This document shows, piece after piece, positions 56,748-64,000 of a stretch of DNA of 64,000 bases. Each line of letters begins with the position of its first letter. Position 1 is the first letter of the stretch. The position numbers and the translations under genes are program-made. The DNA is taken from positions 2,551,001 through 2,615,000 of the forward strand of contig NZ_CP013342.1 in assembly GCF_001610975.1 (NCBI RefSeq), in the 5' to 3' direction. The notes under the pieces were generated by a model. That model searched no databases and had not been told where the DNA came from. It saw nothing but the letters and a program-made list of their open reading frames with translations. Source of the DNA: Sphingopyxis terrae subsp. terrae NBRC 15098 (GTDB taxonomy: Bacteria; Pseudomonadota; Alphaproteobacteria; Sphingomonadales; Sphingomonadaceae).

Positions 56748-57095
56748 TCACGCGCCGTGATAGGGGTCCATCGCATCTTCGAAATCTTCGAGCGTCCCGA
56801 CATGCTCCAGCGGCGGTTCGCCGGGGGCGGCGGGAAAGATCGCATCGATCCGACGGCGCAGCGTGTCGTCGAACGCGGCATGGTTCGAAATGCGCGCGTT
56901 GCTGCTGACCGTCAGCTCGGTGCGGATCGCGCCCTTGATGCGCTCCAGCCCCTCGGGGCTCAGCACCCCGCTGTTCAGCAATTCCTCGCAAAGCTGGATC
57001 AATCCGACCGTCGTCGCATGGGCACGCAGCCCGATGAAATCCAGCGCCCGGTGCCGCTCGCGTGCGGCGGCATCGCATCTGCCAATGGCATTCAT
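56748..57095 (-). CDS. Hypothetical protein (115 aa)
   Basis: A GGAGAT sequence precedes ATG 57095. The product is soluble and mostly helical: ARERHRALDFIGLRAHATTVGLIQLCEELL, then GLERIKGAIRTELTVSS, with an acidic end (LEDFEDAMDPYHGA). No signal peptide or known motif. I do not recognise the family. It is upstream of rlmN with a 61-base gap. Confidence 0.7.
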   Translation of the reverse strand: MNAIGRCDAAARERHRALDFIGLRAHATTVGLIQLCEELLNSGVLSPEGLERIKGAIRTELTVSSNARISNHAAFDDTLRRRIDAIFPAAPGEPPLEHVGTLEDFEDAMDPYHGA

Positions 57096-57249
57096 TGGCC
57101 CATCTCCTCATCCCACTAACCTCGCCGTCGGGCGCGCCTCTGTCGGGCGTCGTCCTTTCGGGCCGGTCGATCATGCGCGCCGGGCGCCGCCTCGGCAAGA
57201 GCCGATGTGGCGTCCGGCGCATCATTTCGGGATGAGCGCGCTGGCGGCG

Positions 57250-57277
57250 ATCAGAGGGTGGCCATCAGAGGGTGGCG
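57250..57277. repeat. 14-bp tandem duplication at the SDR gene end
   Basis: ATCAGAGGGTGGC(C/G) occurs twice in a row (57250-57263 and 57264-57277). The second copy contains the stop codon of the SDR gene (57265-57267). It looks like a slippage duplication just outside the coding end. Confidence 0.6.
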
Positions 57278-58008
57278 AGGAACGCCAGCCGTTCGGCTAC
57301 CGCGCCTTCGGCTTCGGCGTGCCGCAGCGGAAGGACATTGCGCACCAGAATCTCCGCCGGCGTCGGCGTTTCGGCGAACAGCGCCATGACCTCGTCGGCA
57401 AAGGCGTCCAGCGGCATATAGGCGTCGCGCGTCGACTGGCCGGGGGTCAGTTCGGTCCGCACCGCGGGCGGCGCCAGTTCGATCACGTCGACGCGGCCGG
57501 CAAGCTGGACGCGCAGCGCCTGCGTATAGCTGTGCAGCGCCGCCTTGGTCGCCGAATAGGTCGGCGCCTTGGGCAGCGGGACGAAGGCCAGCCCCGAGGT
57601 TACGTTGATGATCGCGCCATCGCCGCGCGCGACGATATGGTCGATCAACGCATCGGTCAGCCGGATTGGGCCGAGCAGGTTGGTGACGACCGTCGCTTCG
57701 GCGTCGCTCAGGTTGCGCTCGCCGTCCAGCGCTTCGTACATCATCACGCCGGCATTGTTCACCAGAACGTTGAGATCGGGGAAGCGCTGCACGACGTCGG
57801 CGGCAAAGGCGGCGATCGCGTCGGCATCGGTGACGTCGAGCGGCATCGCGTGCATGTTGGCCCGGCCTTCGATCGCGGCGTCCAGCTTGGCGCTATTGCG
57901 TCCGGTCACGATCACCACATTGCCTGCATCGTGCCAACGCTGTGCGAGTGCCAGACCGATGCCCGATCCGCCGCCGGTGATCAGGATGGTGTTGCCTGTC
58001 GTTTTCAT
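57265..58008 (-). CDS. Short-chain dehydrogenase/reductase (DltE-like)
   Basis: 247 residues. NAD(P) motif TGGGSGIG (residues 12-19), NNAGVM, catalytic Y-x3-K in YSATKAALHSYTQAL and the serine of NVTSGLAFVP upstream. The PAVRTELTPGQ loop and the end are as in DltE-type SDRs. It diverges from the HxlR gene with a 126-base gap, a common pairing in which HxlR controls the SDR. Substrate unknown. Confidence 0.88.
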   Translation of the reverse strand: MKTTGNTILITGGGSGIGLALAQRWHDAGNVVIVTGRNSAKLDAAIEGRANMHAMPLDVTDADAIAAFAADVVQRFPDLNVLVNNAGVMMYEALDGERNLSDAEATVVTNLLGPIRLTDALIDHIVARGDGAIINVTSGLAFVPLPKAPTYSATKAALHSYTQALRVQLAGRVDVIELAPPAVRTELTPGQSTRDAYMPLDAFADEVMALFAETPTPAEILVRNVLPLRHAEAEGAVAERLAFLATL

Positions 58009-58134
58009 CGTTTGTCCTTCGTTTCGGGGTTGGGGAGACGCTCAATTTATGCCAATACTCTCCAATGGAAAGTAGGCACCTGAAAGTGCTATACTTACTT
58101 GATAGAGACTATTGGGATTTCAGCCGTGCCCGCG
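58009..58134. promoter_or_regulatory. SDR/HxlR intergenic control region
   Basis: Contains AAGTA (58070-58074) facing TACTT (58092-58096), another AATACT nearby and TATACT (58090-58095) as a possible -10 for the HxlR gene. The repeated AGTA/TACT elements could be regulator contact points. No clear long palindrome. Confidence 0.35.
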
Positions 58135-58518
58135 ATGCAAAATTATTCGGCCGCCGCCGATCCCGCGCCAGATCCGCGCGTCGAGCTGCTGGTCAACGAC
58201 CTGATCGGTCGAGTCGCCGACAAATGGACGCTGCTCGTGCTCGAGGAATTGGAAGAGCATGGCACCTGCCGCTTCACCCGGCTGGCGCAGCTTGTACCGG
58301 GGATCAGCCAGAAGATGCTGACCCAGACGCTGCGCGCCATGGAGCGCGACGGGCTCGTTCGCCGCACGGTCTATCCGGTGGTGCCGCCGAAGGTCGAATA
58401 TGCGCTGACCGATCTCGGCCACAGCCTGGGCGAAGCCTTTTGCGGCGTGTGGCATTGGGCCGAAGCGCATCTCGCCGCGGTCGAGGCGGCGCGCAGCGCG
58501 TTCGACGCTCGCGCCTGA
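58135..58518 (+). CDS. HxlR family winged-helix regulator
   Basis: 127 residues from ATG 58135 (MQNYSA); a TTG at 58099 is an alternative. The HxlR core: LIGRVADKWTLLVLEELEEHGTCRFTRLAQLVPGISQKMLTQTLRAMERDGLVRRTVYPVVPPKVEYALTDLG. Often senses electrophiles or redox state by cysteines; here the only ones lie in GTCRF and AFCGV. Probably regulates the divergent SDR gene. Confidence 0.88.
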   Translation: MQNYSAAADPAPDPRVELLVNDLIGRVADKWTLLVLEELEEHGTCRFTRLAQLVPGISQKMLTQTLRAMERDGLVRRTVYPVVPPKVEYALTDLGHSLGEAFCGVWHWAEAHLAAVEAARSAFDARA

Positions 58519-58539
58519 CCGCGGCGGCGGTGCGCTGCG

Positions 58540-58572
58540 CGCTTATTTGGCGCCTATTTGGCGCTTATTTGG
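58540..58572. repeat. Three tandem 11-bp repeats, CGC(T/C)TATTTGG
   Basis: Units at 58540-58550, 58551-58561 and 58562-58572. The third unit contains the stop codon (TTA on the plus strand, 58565-58567) and the last codons of the UrcA gene, so the first two add only non-coding sequence. A simple slippage repeat. Confidence 0.65.
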
Positions 58573-58897
58573 CGAGCGTCACCCGGATCGGTTCGCCGCG
58601 CGTTGCGGCGCTGGCGATGACGCGGTCGGCGTCGGCCGATGCCTGCCGCATCGTGTCGCGGCGGCAATGGCGAACGTCATTCTTGCCTTTCAGGTCATAG
58701 TCGGGCGCGCTGCCGCACACAGTGACGACCGCGCGCCAGATACGGCGTTCCAGCTTGTCGGCGCCGCGTGCGGTGCTGAGGTCGAGGTCCGAATGGACGA
58801 CGGCGACGCTGCGTGGCGCGGGCGCCGGTTCGGCGTGGGCGGGCAGGGCGGGCGCGACCGCGGCGAGCGCGGCAAGGGTCAACATCATCTTCATCAT
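58565..58897 (-). CDS. UrcA family protein
   Basis: 110 residues with a signal peptide (MMLTLAALAAVAPALPAHA). The UrcA pattern SVAVVHSDLDLSTARGADKLERRIWRAVVTVCGS is clear, with two cysteines (TVCG and RHCRRD) that probably form a disulfide. Periplasmic family common in sphingomonads; function unknown. Two start codons in tandem (MMKMM); 58897 is taken. Confidence 0.82.
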   Translation of the reverse strand: MMKMMLTLAALAAVAPALPAHAEPAPAPRSVAVVHSDLDLSTARGADKLERRIWRAVVTVCGSAPDYDLKGKNDVRHCRRDTMRQASADADRVIASAATRGEPIRVTLAK

Positions 58898-58995
58898 ATG
58901 TCTCCGTTGACCGGCGGGTTGGGGGAGGGGAGGAAGCCGGTAAGGCCTAGATACGCCTGCGCGCGCCGCCGCAGGAGCAACGATGTTGCGCGATC

Positions 58996-59015
58996 ATTCT
59001 GCATAATTGCAGAAT
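58996..59015. promoter_or_regulatory. Palindrome upstream of the LysR gene
   Basis: ATTCTGCA (58996-59003) and TGCAGAAT (59008-59015) around TAAT, 33 bases before the LysR start. A T-N11-A pattern, as in LysR operators, fits inside. It may be the autoregulatory site. Confidence 0.45.
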
Positions 59016-59047
59016 GAAGCGTGGGCGATTATTCCCCACAAGACGCC

Positions 59048-59929
59048 ATGTTCGACTGGAACGACCTTAAATATTTCCTCGCGGTCGCCGAAAGCGGCAG
59101 CACGCTTGCGGCGGCGCAGGCGCTGCGCGTCAGCCAGACGACGGTGGCGCGCCGCATCGCCGCGCTGGAGACGGCTACCGGCGTCACGCTATTTGAACGG
59201 CGCCAGGCTGGCTATGCGTTGACGCCGACGGGCGAGGCGATGCTGGCAAGTGCGCTTGCGGTCCGCGACTCTGCGGACCGGTTCGGCGAAGCCGTGGGCG
59301 CCCAGTCGCGCGACGCGGGCGGGACCGTCAGCCTGACGACGATGGAGATTATTGCGATCACCCTTCTGCCGCCCATCCTGCGCGACCTGCGTGCGGCGCA
59401 TCCCGGCATCCATATCGACCTCGACACCTCGGACGAGCCGCGCGACCTTGCAAGCGGCGCCGCCGATATCGCGATCCGCAGCAGCAAGCAGCCGACGGGG
59501 GCGGGTCTCGTCGGACGCCGCGTCGCCGATAATCCGTGGACGGTCTATTGCAGCCGCGACTATGCCGGACGCCACGGCATTCCGCACAGCCGCGAGGAAC
59601 TGGCGACGCATCCCTTCATCGGCGGCGGCGGCCATATCTGGGAGCCGTATCGGGCGTGGCTGAAGCAATACCGGCTCGAGGATTCGGTGGTCATGCGTTA
59701 CGATACCGCATCGGGGTTGCTCGCTGGCGTGCGTTCGGGAATGGGGCTGACGATCCTGCCGGCCTTCCTCGCCGACCGCGAACCCGATCTCGTCCGCTGC
59801 ATCCCGGCACGGGAGGATGACACGACCGGCCTGTGGCTGCTCACCCACGAACGCCTGCGCCACGTCCCCCGCATCCGCGTCGTCCTCGATTTTCTGGCCG
59901 AGGCGCTGACGCGGCTTGCGCGCAGTTGA
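59048..59929 (+). CDS. LysR family transcriptional regulator
   Basis: 293 residues. The N-terminal wHTH: FDWNDLKYFLAVAESGSTLAAAQALRVSQTTVARRIAALETATGVTLFER. The effector domain follows (DTSDEPRDLASGAADIAIRSS). ATG 59048 is chosen over 59021 because the DNA-binding domain starts immediately after. No partner gene diverges directly from it; UrcA is on the opposite strand 150 bases away. Target unknown. Confidence 0.87.
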   Translation: MFDWNDLKYFLAVAESGSTLAAAQALRVSQTTVARRIAALETATGVTLFERRQAGYALTPTGEAMLASALAVRDSADRFGEAVGAQSRDAGGTVSLTTMEIIAITLLPPILRDLRAAHPGIHIDLDTSDEPRDLASGAADIAIRSSKQPTGAGLVGRRVADNPWTVYCSRDYAGRHGIPHSREELATHPFIGGGGHIWEPYRAWLKQYRLEDSVVMRYDTASGLLAGVRSGMGLTILPAFLADREPDLVRCIPAREDDTTGLWLLTHERLRHVPRIRVVLDFLAEALTRLARS

Positions 59930-60024
59930 CCCGGCGGAGGCGCGGACCGGAAAGGCCTTTCCTACAATCGTTGGCTGTGGTTCAAACTGGCCGATGACGA
60001 CCGGCGCCCCTCCGCAACATGAAA

Positions 60025-60062
60025 CGCGAGTGAAGTTGCGCGGTTTTCCGCGATTTTTCGAT
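60025..60062. repeat. TGAAGTT motif, copy B
   Basis: TGAAGTT, two bases, then CGCGG-TTTT-CCGCG and ATTTTTCG. The 5-bp stem with a TTTT loop would form a small hairpin. Aligned with copies at 2209-2246 and 60171-60206. Confidence 0.6.
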
Positions 60063-60082
60063 CGCACAAAATCTTCCACCTT

Positions 60083-60158
60083 CGTCACCCCGGACGTGAT
60101 CCCGGGTCCATTCGCGCCGCGTCGAAGAAGTCCACCACGGATCAGGTCCCGTGCAGCG
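60083..60158. repeat. Diverged palindrome of the GTCATCCCGGACTTGATC family
   Basis: Left arm 60083-60110 (CGTCACCCCGGACGTGATCC) and right arm about 60131-60158 (CACGGATCAGGTCCCGTG) still pair over most positions. It lies between the two TGAAGTT copies at 60025-60062 and 60171-60206. Confidence 0.6.
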
Positions 60159-60170
60159 TGCTACCGTGAA

Positions 60171-60206
60171 TCGCGAATGAAGTTCGGCAGTTTTCTGCCA
60201 TTTTCC
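60171..60206. repeat. TGAAGTT motif, copy C
   Basis: TGAAGTT, then GGCAG-TTTT-CTGCC and ATTTTCC. The stem differs from copy B but pairs again, so the hairpin is conserved while the sequence is not. It ends 10 bases before the stop codon of the convergent gene at 60216. Confidence 0.6.
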
Positions 60207-60215
60207 AAAACGGCA

Positions 60216-60710
60216 TCAGCGGATGCTGGCGCACCCCAGCGCTGCCGCGTCGATCGCCGTCGCGGCGCCGCGCAGGCGATAGGTGTCGGCAATCGCGCCG
60301 CCGGTCGTCGACCGGCTCTCGACGCTCATGCTCGGCGCCGCGCGCATCGCGGCGATGATCGCGGCGTCCATGCGGGCATCGCTGGCCCAGCCGTGGACGC
60401 CATTGCCGGTCAGCACGAAGCGGCGGCTGCCGACCGTCAGCCGCAATTCGCTCTGCGGTGCGCGCGGCTTCGACAGGCGGATGTAGAATTGACCGCGGAT
60501 GCGCGCCTTGGGCCAATATCCGATACTGGCATAGGCTTTTTCCTGCGCCCGCCCGATCGTCGCGGCGGGGCTGGCGATCGCGTAGCAGCGGGGGGTCGCC
60601 GGATCTCGGAAGGCGCCCCAGCCATCGAAGATGCCGAGCGCGGTCGGCGCCGCCCAGGCGAGCGCGGGCAGGCCGATGCACAGCAATAGAAGGAATAGCG
60701 CCCGCCGCAT
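60216..60710 (-). CDS. Secreted hypothetical protein (164 aa)
   Basis: Signal peptide MRRALFLLLLCIGLPALAWA, then IFDGWGAFRDPATPRCYAIASP, SELRLTVGSRRFVLTGNGVHGWASDA and a late GCASIR. The GW-A-F..RCYAIASP start recalls invasion-associated locus B-like proteins, but the match is weak. Two cysteines probably bond. ATG 60710 is chosen at the signal peptide; a longer frame to 60749 is possible. Function unknown. Confidence 0.75.
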   Translation of the reverse strand: MRRALFLLLLCIGLPALAWAAPTALGIFDGWGAFRDPATPRCYAIASPAATIGRAQEKAYASIGYWPKARIRGQFYIRLSKPRAPQSELRLTVGSRRFVLTGNGVHGWASDARMDAAIIAAMRAAPSMSVESRSTTGGAIADTYRLRGAATAIDAAALGCASIR

Positions 60711-60880
60711 CGCGCTTCCGTTGCGCGAAAGCCGCCGGAATGCAAGCATGGCTTGCGCGGCGCGGTGCGCGCGTTAAGGAAGGAAGACATTTCCAGGGGC
60801 AGGGAATCGGGGCGTCGCTGCGTCCGCGGCGCCGGCTCCATCAGGGACTTCTCCCGCAGAACACAGGATGGCGGATAAGA

Positions 60881-61996
60881 ATGAAAGCGACGATTGAACG
60901 CGCAGTGCTTCTGAAGAGCCTCGGCCACGTCCAGTCGGTGGTCGAACGGCGCAACACGATTCCGATCCTGTCGAACGTCCTGATCGAAGCCGATGCGAGC
61001 GGCCAGCTCAAGCTGATGGCGACCGACCTTGATCTGCAGGTCGTCGAAACTATCGCGGCAAAGGTCGAAACGCCGGGTACCACGACCGTCTCGGCGCACA
61101 CCCTGTTCGAAATCGCGCGCAAGCTGCCCGAAGGCGCTGAAGTCAGCCTCGCCGCCGCCGAAGGCAAGATGCAGGTCAAGGCCGGCCGCTCGAACTTCAA
61201 TCTGCCGACGCTGCCGCGCGACGACTTCCCGGTGATTGCCGAGGGCGATTTGCCGACCAGCTTCGAACTGCCGGTCGCCGAACTCATCCAGATCATCGAC
61301 AAGACGCGCTTCGCCATCTCGACCGAAGAAACGCGCTATTATCTCAACGGCATCTTCCTGCACGTCGCCGAAGATTCGACGGGTCCGGTGCTCAAGGCCG
61401 CGGCGACCGACGGCCACCGTCTCGCGCGCTATACGGTGACGCGTCCCGAGGGCGCCGCGGGCATGCCCGACGTTATCGTGCCGCGTAAGTGCGTCGGCGA
61501 AATCCGCAAGCTGCTCGACGAGGCCGAAGGCAATGTCGAAATCAGCCTCTCGGCGTCGAAGATCCGCTTCCAGCTCGGCAACGCCGTGCTGACCTCGAAG
61601 CTGATCGACGGCACCTTCCCCGACTATAGCCGCGTTATCCCGACCGCGAACGACAAGCTCCTGAAAGTCGATCCCAAGAGCCTGTTCCAAGGCGTCGATC
61701 GCGTCTCGACCATCGCCAGCGAAAAGACGCGCGCGGTCAAGGTCGGGCTCGACAAGGATCGCATCACGCTCAGCGTTACCAGCCCCGAAAACGGTACCGC
61801 GGCCGAAGAACTTCCCGCCGGCTACGACGCCGACGCGATGGAGATCGGCTTCAACGCCCGCTATCTCAGCGATATCCTGGGACAGGTCGACGGCGACACC
61901 GTCGAACTCCATCTCGCCGACGCGAACGCGCCGACGCTGATCCGCGAAAGCGAAAAAAGCCCGGCGCTCTACGTGCTGATGCCGATGCGGGTGTAG
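60881..61996 (+). CDS. dnaN: DNA polymerase III beta subunit (sliding clamp)
   Basis: 371 residues, three clamp domains of about 120 each. MKATIERAVLLKSLGHVQSVVERRNTIPILSNVLIEA is the N-terminal signature, KAAATDGHRLARYTV the middle-domain motif and the end SPALYVLMPMRV the C-terminal hydrophobic tail. Tethers the polymerase to DNA. It is not next to dnaA or recF here, as in many alphaproteobacteria. ATG 60881. Confidence 0.97.
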   Translation: MKATIERAVLLKSLGHVQSVVERRNTIPILSNVLIEADASGQLKLMATDLDLQVVETIAAKVETPGTTTVSAHTLFEIARKLPEGAEVSLAAAEGKMQVKAGRSNFNLPTLPRDDFPVIAEGDLPTSFELPVAELIQIIDKTRFAISTEETRYYLNGIFLHVAEDSTGPVLKAAATDGHRLARYTVTRPEGAAGMPDVIVPRKCVGEIRKLLDEAEGNVEISLSASKIRFQLGNAVLTSKLIDGTFPDYSRVIPTANDKLLKVDPKSLFQGVDRVSTIASEKTRAVKVGLDKDRITLSVTSPENGTAAEELPAGYDADAMEIGFNARYLSDILGQVDGDTVELHLADANAPTLIRESEKSPALYVLMPMRV

Positions 61997-62021
61997 GTCG
62001 GCGTCCGCTTGATCTGGCGGA

Positions 62022-63362
62022 TCAGCCCGCCTTCGCGACCCGCCAGATAATCCCGCCGGTATCGTCGGCGACCAGCGCGCTGCCGTCCTTGGCGACCTTG
62101 ACATCGGCCGGGCGGCCGCGGGTCGTCTTGCCGTCCTTGGCGACAAACTGGTCGAGCAGGGTGACGGGCAGGGCGTCGAGCGGCTTGCCATTGTCGCCGA
62201 ACTTGACGAACACGACGTCATATCCCGACACCGGATCGCGGTTCCACGACCCGTGCAGCGCGATCAGCGCGCCGTTTGCCCAGCGGTCGCCAAGGTCCAG
62301 ACCGTTGGTGAAGGTCATGCCCAGCGGCGCGACATGGGCGCCCAGCGCATATTGCGGCCGCTTGACATATTGCCGCCGGTCCTCGGCTTCGGGGGCAACC
62401 CGCGGATCGGTGAAACCGCCCCAATAATACCAGGGCCAGCCGAAGAAATCGCCCTCGTCGACGTCGGTGAGATAGTCGGGAACGAGATCCGACCCCAGCA
62501 TGTCGCGTTCGTTGACCACGGTCCACAGCGTGTTGCTGCCCGGATAGAAGGCCAAGCCCACGGGATTGCGGATACCGGCGGCATAGGTGCGCATATATTT
62601 ATTCTCGGGCCGCACCTCCAGAATACGGGCGCGGCGGACCTCGTTGCCCATGCCCTTTTCGCCGATGTTCGAATCGGCGCCGACGCCGATGTAGAGCCAC
62701 CCGTTGGGCGCCGCGACCAGGCTCTTCGTCCAGTGGCGGTTGGTGCCCTGGGCGGGCAGATCGACGATCTTGGTCGGCTTGCCGGCCATCGCCGTTGCGC
62801 CCTCGACGAACGGAAAGGCGAGCAGCGCGTCGGTGTCGGCGACGTAGAGCGTCTTTCCGACCAGCGCCATGCCGTAAGGCGAGTTCAGTCCGGTGATATA
62901 GGCGGTCTTCACTTCCGCCTTGCCGTCGCCATTGGCGTCGCGGAGCAGGGTGATGCGATTGGCCGACGGGCCGCCGGCGCCGGCCTTGCCCATCAGTGAC
63001 TTCATCACCTTGCCTTCGATGCCGCTGTCCTTTCGCGGGGGGCTCTGCGCCTCGGCGACCAGTACATCGCCATTGGGCAGCACGAGCATCGAACGCGGAT
63101 GGTCAAGCCCTTCGGCAAAGCGCGCGACGGTCAATCCCTCCGCGGCCCGAGGCGCTTCGCCGGCCGGCCAGCCCGTGGCTTCGAGCACCTTCATCGTCGG
63201 AAATTGTTCGGGGCGCTGCGATGCCATCACCGGCACCCGGCCGCTGAGTTCGGCAGTCGAAAAGCGCGCAATGTCGGGACGTGACGCGACGTAAAAGGCG
63301 ATCCCGCCCGCAACGATCAACACGACAAGGGCGATGGCGACATATTTCAGGATCTTGCGCAT
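62022..63362 (-). CDS. PQQ-type sorbosone/glucose dehydrogenase-like protein, membrane-anchored
   Basis: 446 residues. An N-terminal helix (YVAIALVVLIVAGGIAFYVA) anchors a six-bladed beta-propeller: LDHPRSMLVLPNGDVLVAEA, NSPYGMALVGKTLYVADTDA, PNGWLYIGVGADSN, AGIRNPVGLAFYPG, LHGSWNRDPVSGYDVVFVKFGDNG. This is the GSDH/sorbosone dehydrogenase family, which oxidises sugar aldehydes with PQQ. No PQQ synthesis genes are in the window, so the cofactor is assumed. Faces dnaN tail to tail. Confidence 0.87.
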   Translation of the reverse strand: MRKILKYVAIALVVLIVAGGIAFYVASRPDIARFSTAELSGRVPVMASQRPEQFPTMKVLEATGWPAGEAPRAAEGLTVARFAEGLDHPRSMLVLPNGDVLVAEAQSPPRKDSGIEGKVMKSLMGKAGAGGPSANRITLLRDANGDGKAEVKTAYITGLNSPYGMALVGKTLYVADTDALLAFPFVEGATAMAGKPTKIVDLPAQGTNRHWTKSLVAAPNGWLYIGVGADSNIGEKGMGNEVRRARILEVRPENKYMRTYAAGIRNPVGLAFYPGSNTLWTVVNERDMLGSDLVPDYLTDVDEGDFFGWPWYYWGGFTDPRVAPEAEDRRQYVKRPQYALGAHVAPLGMTFTNGLDLGDRWANGALIALHGSWNRDPVSGYDVVFVKFGDNGKPLDALPVTLLDQFVAKDGKTTRGRPADVKVAKDGSALVADDTGGIIWRVAKAG

Positions 63363-63532
63363 GCCCCCTGCTTACACGCGCAGTGCCGCGCGGCAAAGAG
63401 GCGAAAGGCGAAGGCTATGGTTAAGCGCCAAGCCGCTTGCATTAACCTTACCCGATTGTTCATCACGGTTGGGAACGGCGCGGTCAGGCGTGCGCGCTAG
63501 GGGGGTGTTTCGAGGCAACGGACGGGGACTCC

Positions 63533-63748
63533 ATGCAGCTTCCAGCACCATTTCTTGCCGACCGCGGTGCGGTCGACGACGCGTATGCGCTGATGACCGA
63601 GCATGGCGAGGAAGCCGGCTTCGCTGCGGCCGCGCGCGCCGAACAATATCGGGTGCTCGGCAATCATGTCCATTTCGCGCGCTGGCGGCAGATCGAGCGG
63701 CTGATCACCTATCTGTCGATCGATGCCGCGCTCGATACGGTGCACTGA
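63533..63748 (+). CDS. Small conserved protein (71 aa)
   Basis: A soluble, mostly helical protein (DDAYALMTEHGEEAGFAAAARAEQYRVLGNHVHFARWRQIERLI) ending AALDTVH. It resembles small sphingomonad proteins of unknown function. The frame uses typical codons. It faces argC, whose stop is three bases away. The 170-bp gap upstream is divergent from the sorbosone-type gene. Confidence 0.75.
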   Translation: MQLPAPFLADRGAVDDAYALMTEHGEEAGFAAAARAEQYRVLGNHVHFARWRQIERLITYLSIDAALDTVH

Positions 63749-63751
63749 CGC

Positions 63752-64000
63752 CTAAAGCCGCAGCCCCGCCGTTTCGGGCAGGCCCGCCATGATGTTGAGG
63801 TTCTGCACGCAAGCGCCGCTCGCGCCCTTACCCAGATTGTCGAGCCGCGCGACGAGCCGCGCCTGGCTGCCGTCGGCATTGGCGAAGACGAACAATGCGA
63901 TGCGATCGTCGCCCTGGTCCGATGCGCGCAGCAGCATTTCGCCGTCCGCGGGGGCGTCGCCCATCACGACGATCGGGCTTGCCGCATAATAGTCGGCGAG
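63752..64000 (-). CDS. argC: N-acetyl-gamma-glutamyl-phosphate reductase, C-terminal part (start beyond window)
   Basis: The minus-strand frame is open to the right edge; only the last 82 residues are present. They read [13 protein letters not shown]..., then [49 protein letters not shown], the usual ArgC ending, including the [15 protein letters not shown] motif. Third step of arginine synthesis. Catalytic cysteine and most of the NADP domain lie outside the window. Confidence 0.92.
   Translation of the reverse strand, partial: LADYYAASPIVVMGDAPADGEMLLRASDQGDDRIALFVFANADGSQARLVARLDNLGKGASGACVQNLNIMAGLPETAGLRL

Noticed and set aside
63419..63447. GGTTAA-N17-TTAACC as a CtrA-type site near 63.4 kb
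   Set aside because: The spacing does not fit the TTAA-N7-TTAA consensus and there is no cell-cycle gene beside it.

Overview
The window looks like ordinary chromosomal DNA of a sphingomonad (Alphaproteobacteria, Sphingomonadales, probably near Sphingopyxis). This is inferred from the high GC content, a preference for TAT, CAT and GAA codons, frequent ATGA/GTGA gene overlaps, typical lineage proteins (UrcA, DUF6356, short SufD, MerC) and several families of palindromic intergenic repeats. I see no prophage, insertion sequence, CRISPR array, rRNA or tRNA. Genes are dense on both strands and mostly housekeeping.

Layout. 1-6.5 kb (+): end of a molybdopterin oxidoreductase, a cyclopropane fatty acid synthase, a 624-bp repeat-rich gap, argG with a DUF1345 protein, then threonine aldolase and a DMT exporter. 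6.5-13 kb: murA (-), an epoxide-hydrolase-like enzyme, an AraC regulator overlapping ltrA, a frameshifted small membrane gene and a serine hydrolase. 13-14.5 kb (-): pdxH-phzF. 14.6-24 kb (+): dnaJ-like gene, yihY, fabI, GNAT, VOC, aroC, an SLC13 carrier and two adjacent dicarboxylate/amino acid symporters. 24-27.3 kb: a Tyr/Asp-rich lipoprotein (-), a cytochrome P450 and an extensin-like protein.

27.3-33.2 kb (-) is the clearest functional unit: an iron-sulfur (SUF) operon read rrf2-sufB-small membrane protein-sufC-sufD-sufS-sufT-sufA, with a palindromic operator candidate upstream of the IscR-like regulator. An 80-bp near-palindromic repeat lies in frame inside the 5' end of sufS, and a second copy is intergenic at 44.2 kb. 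The regulator's 3' end also contains a repeat-like hairpin.

33.5-47.2 kb: AraC regulator, DUF885 lipoprotein, pyrD, gamma-glutamyltransferase, acyl-CoA synthetase, then a minus-strand run with gloB, gloA, a thioesterase and hydrolases. Next comes a compact four-gene XRE-regulator operon (44.8-46.7 kb) preceded by two exact 11-bp direct repeats. A merC-like gene has a Fur/Zur-type 9-1-9 palindrome upstream. 47.3-64 kb: thrS, a TauE-like exporter, a LolD/FtsX-type ABC system divergent from an arylesterase, MOSC protein, porin with a clear terminator, rlmN, SDR/HxlR divergent pair, UrcA, LysR, dnaN (not next to dnaA), a sorbosone-dehydrogenase-like protein and the end of argC.

No wholly new multi-gene system is evident. 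The strongest unusual signals are the repeat element inside sufS, a three-copy TGAAGTT motif family in which two copies form hairpins with different stems, the extra membrane protein in the suf operon, the XRE mini-operon and the Zur-like box before merC.
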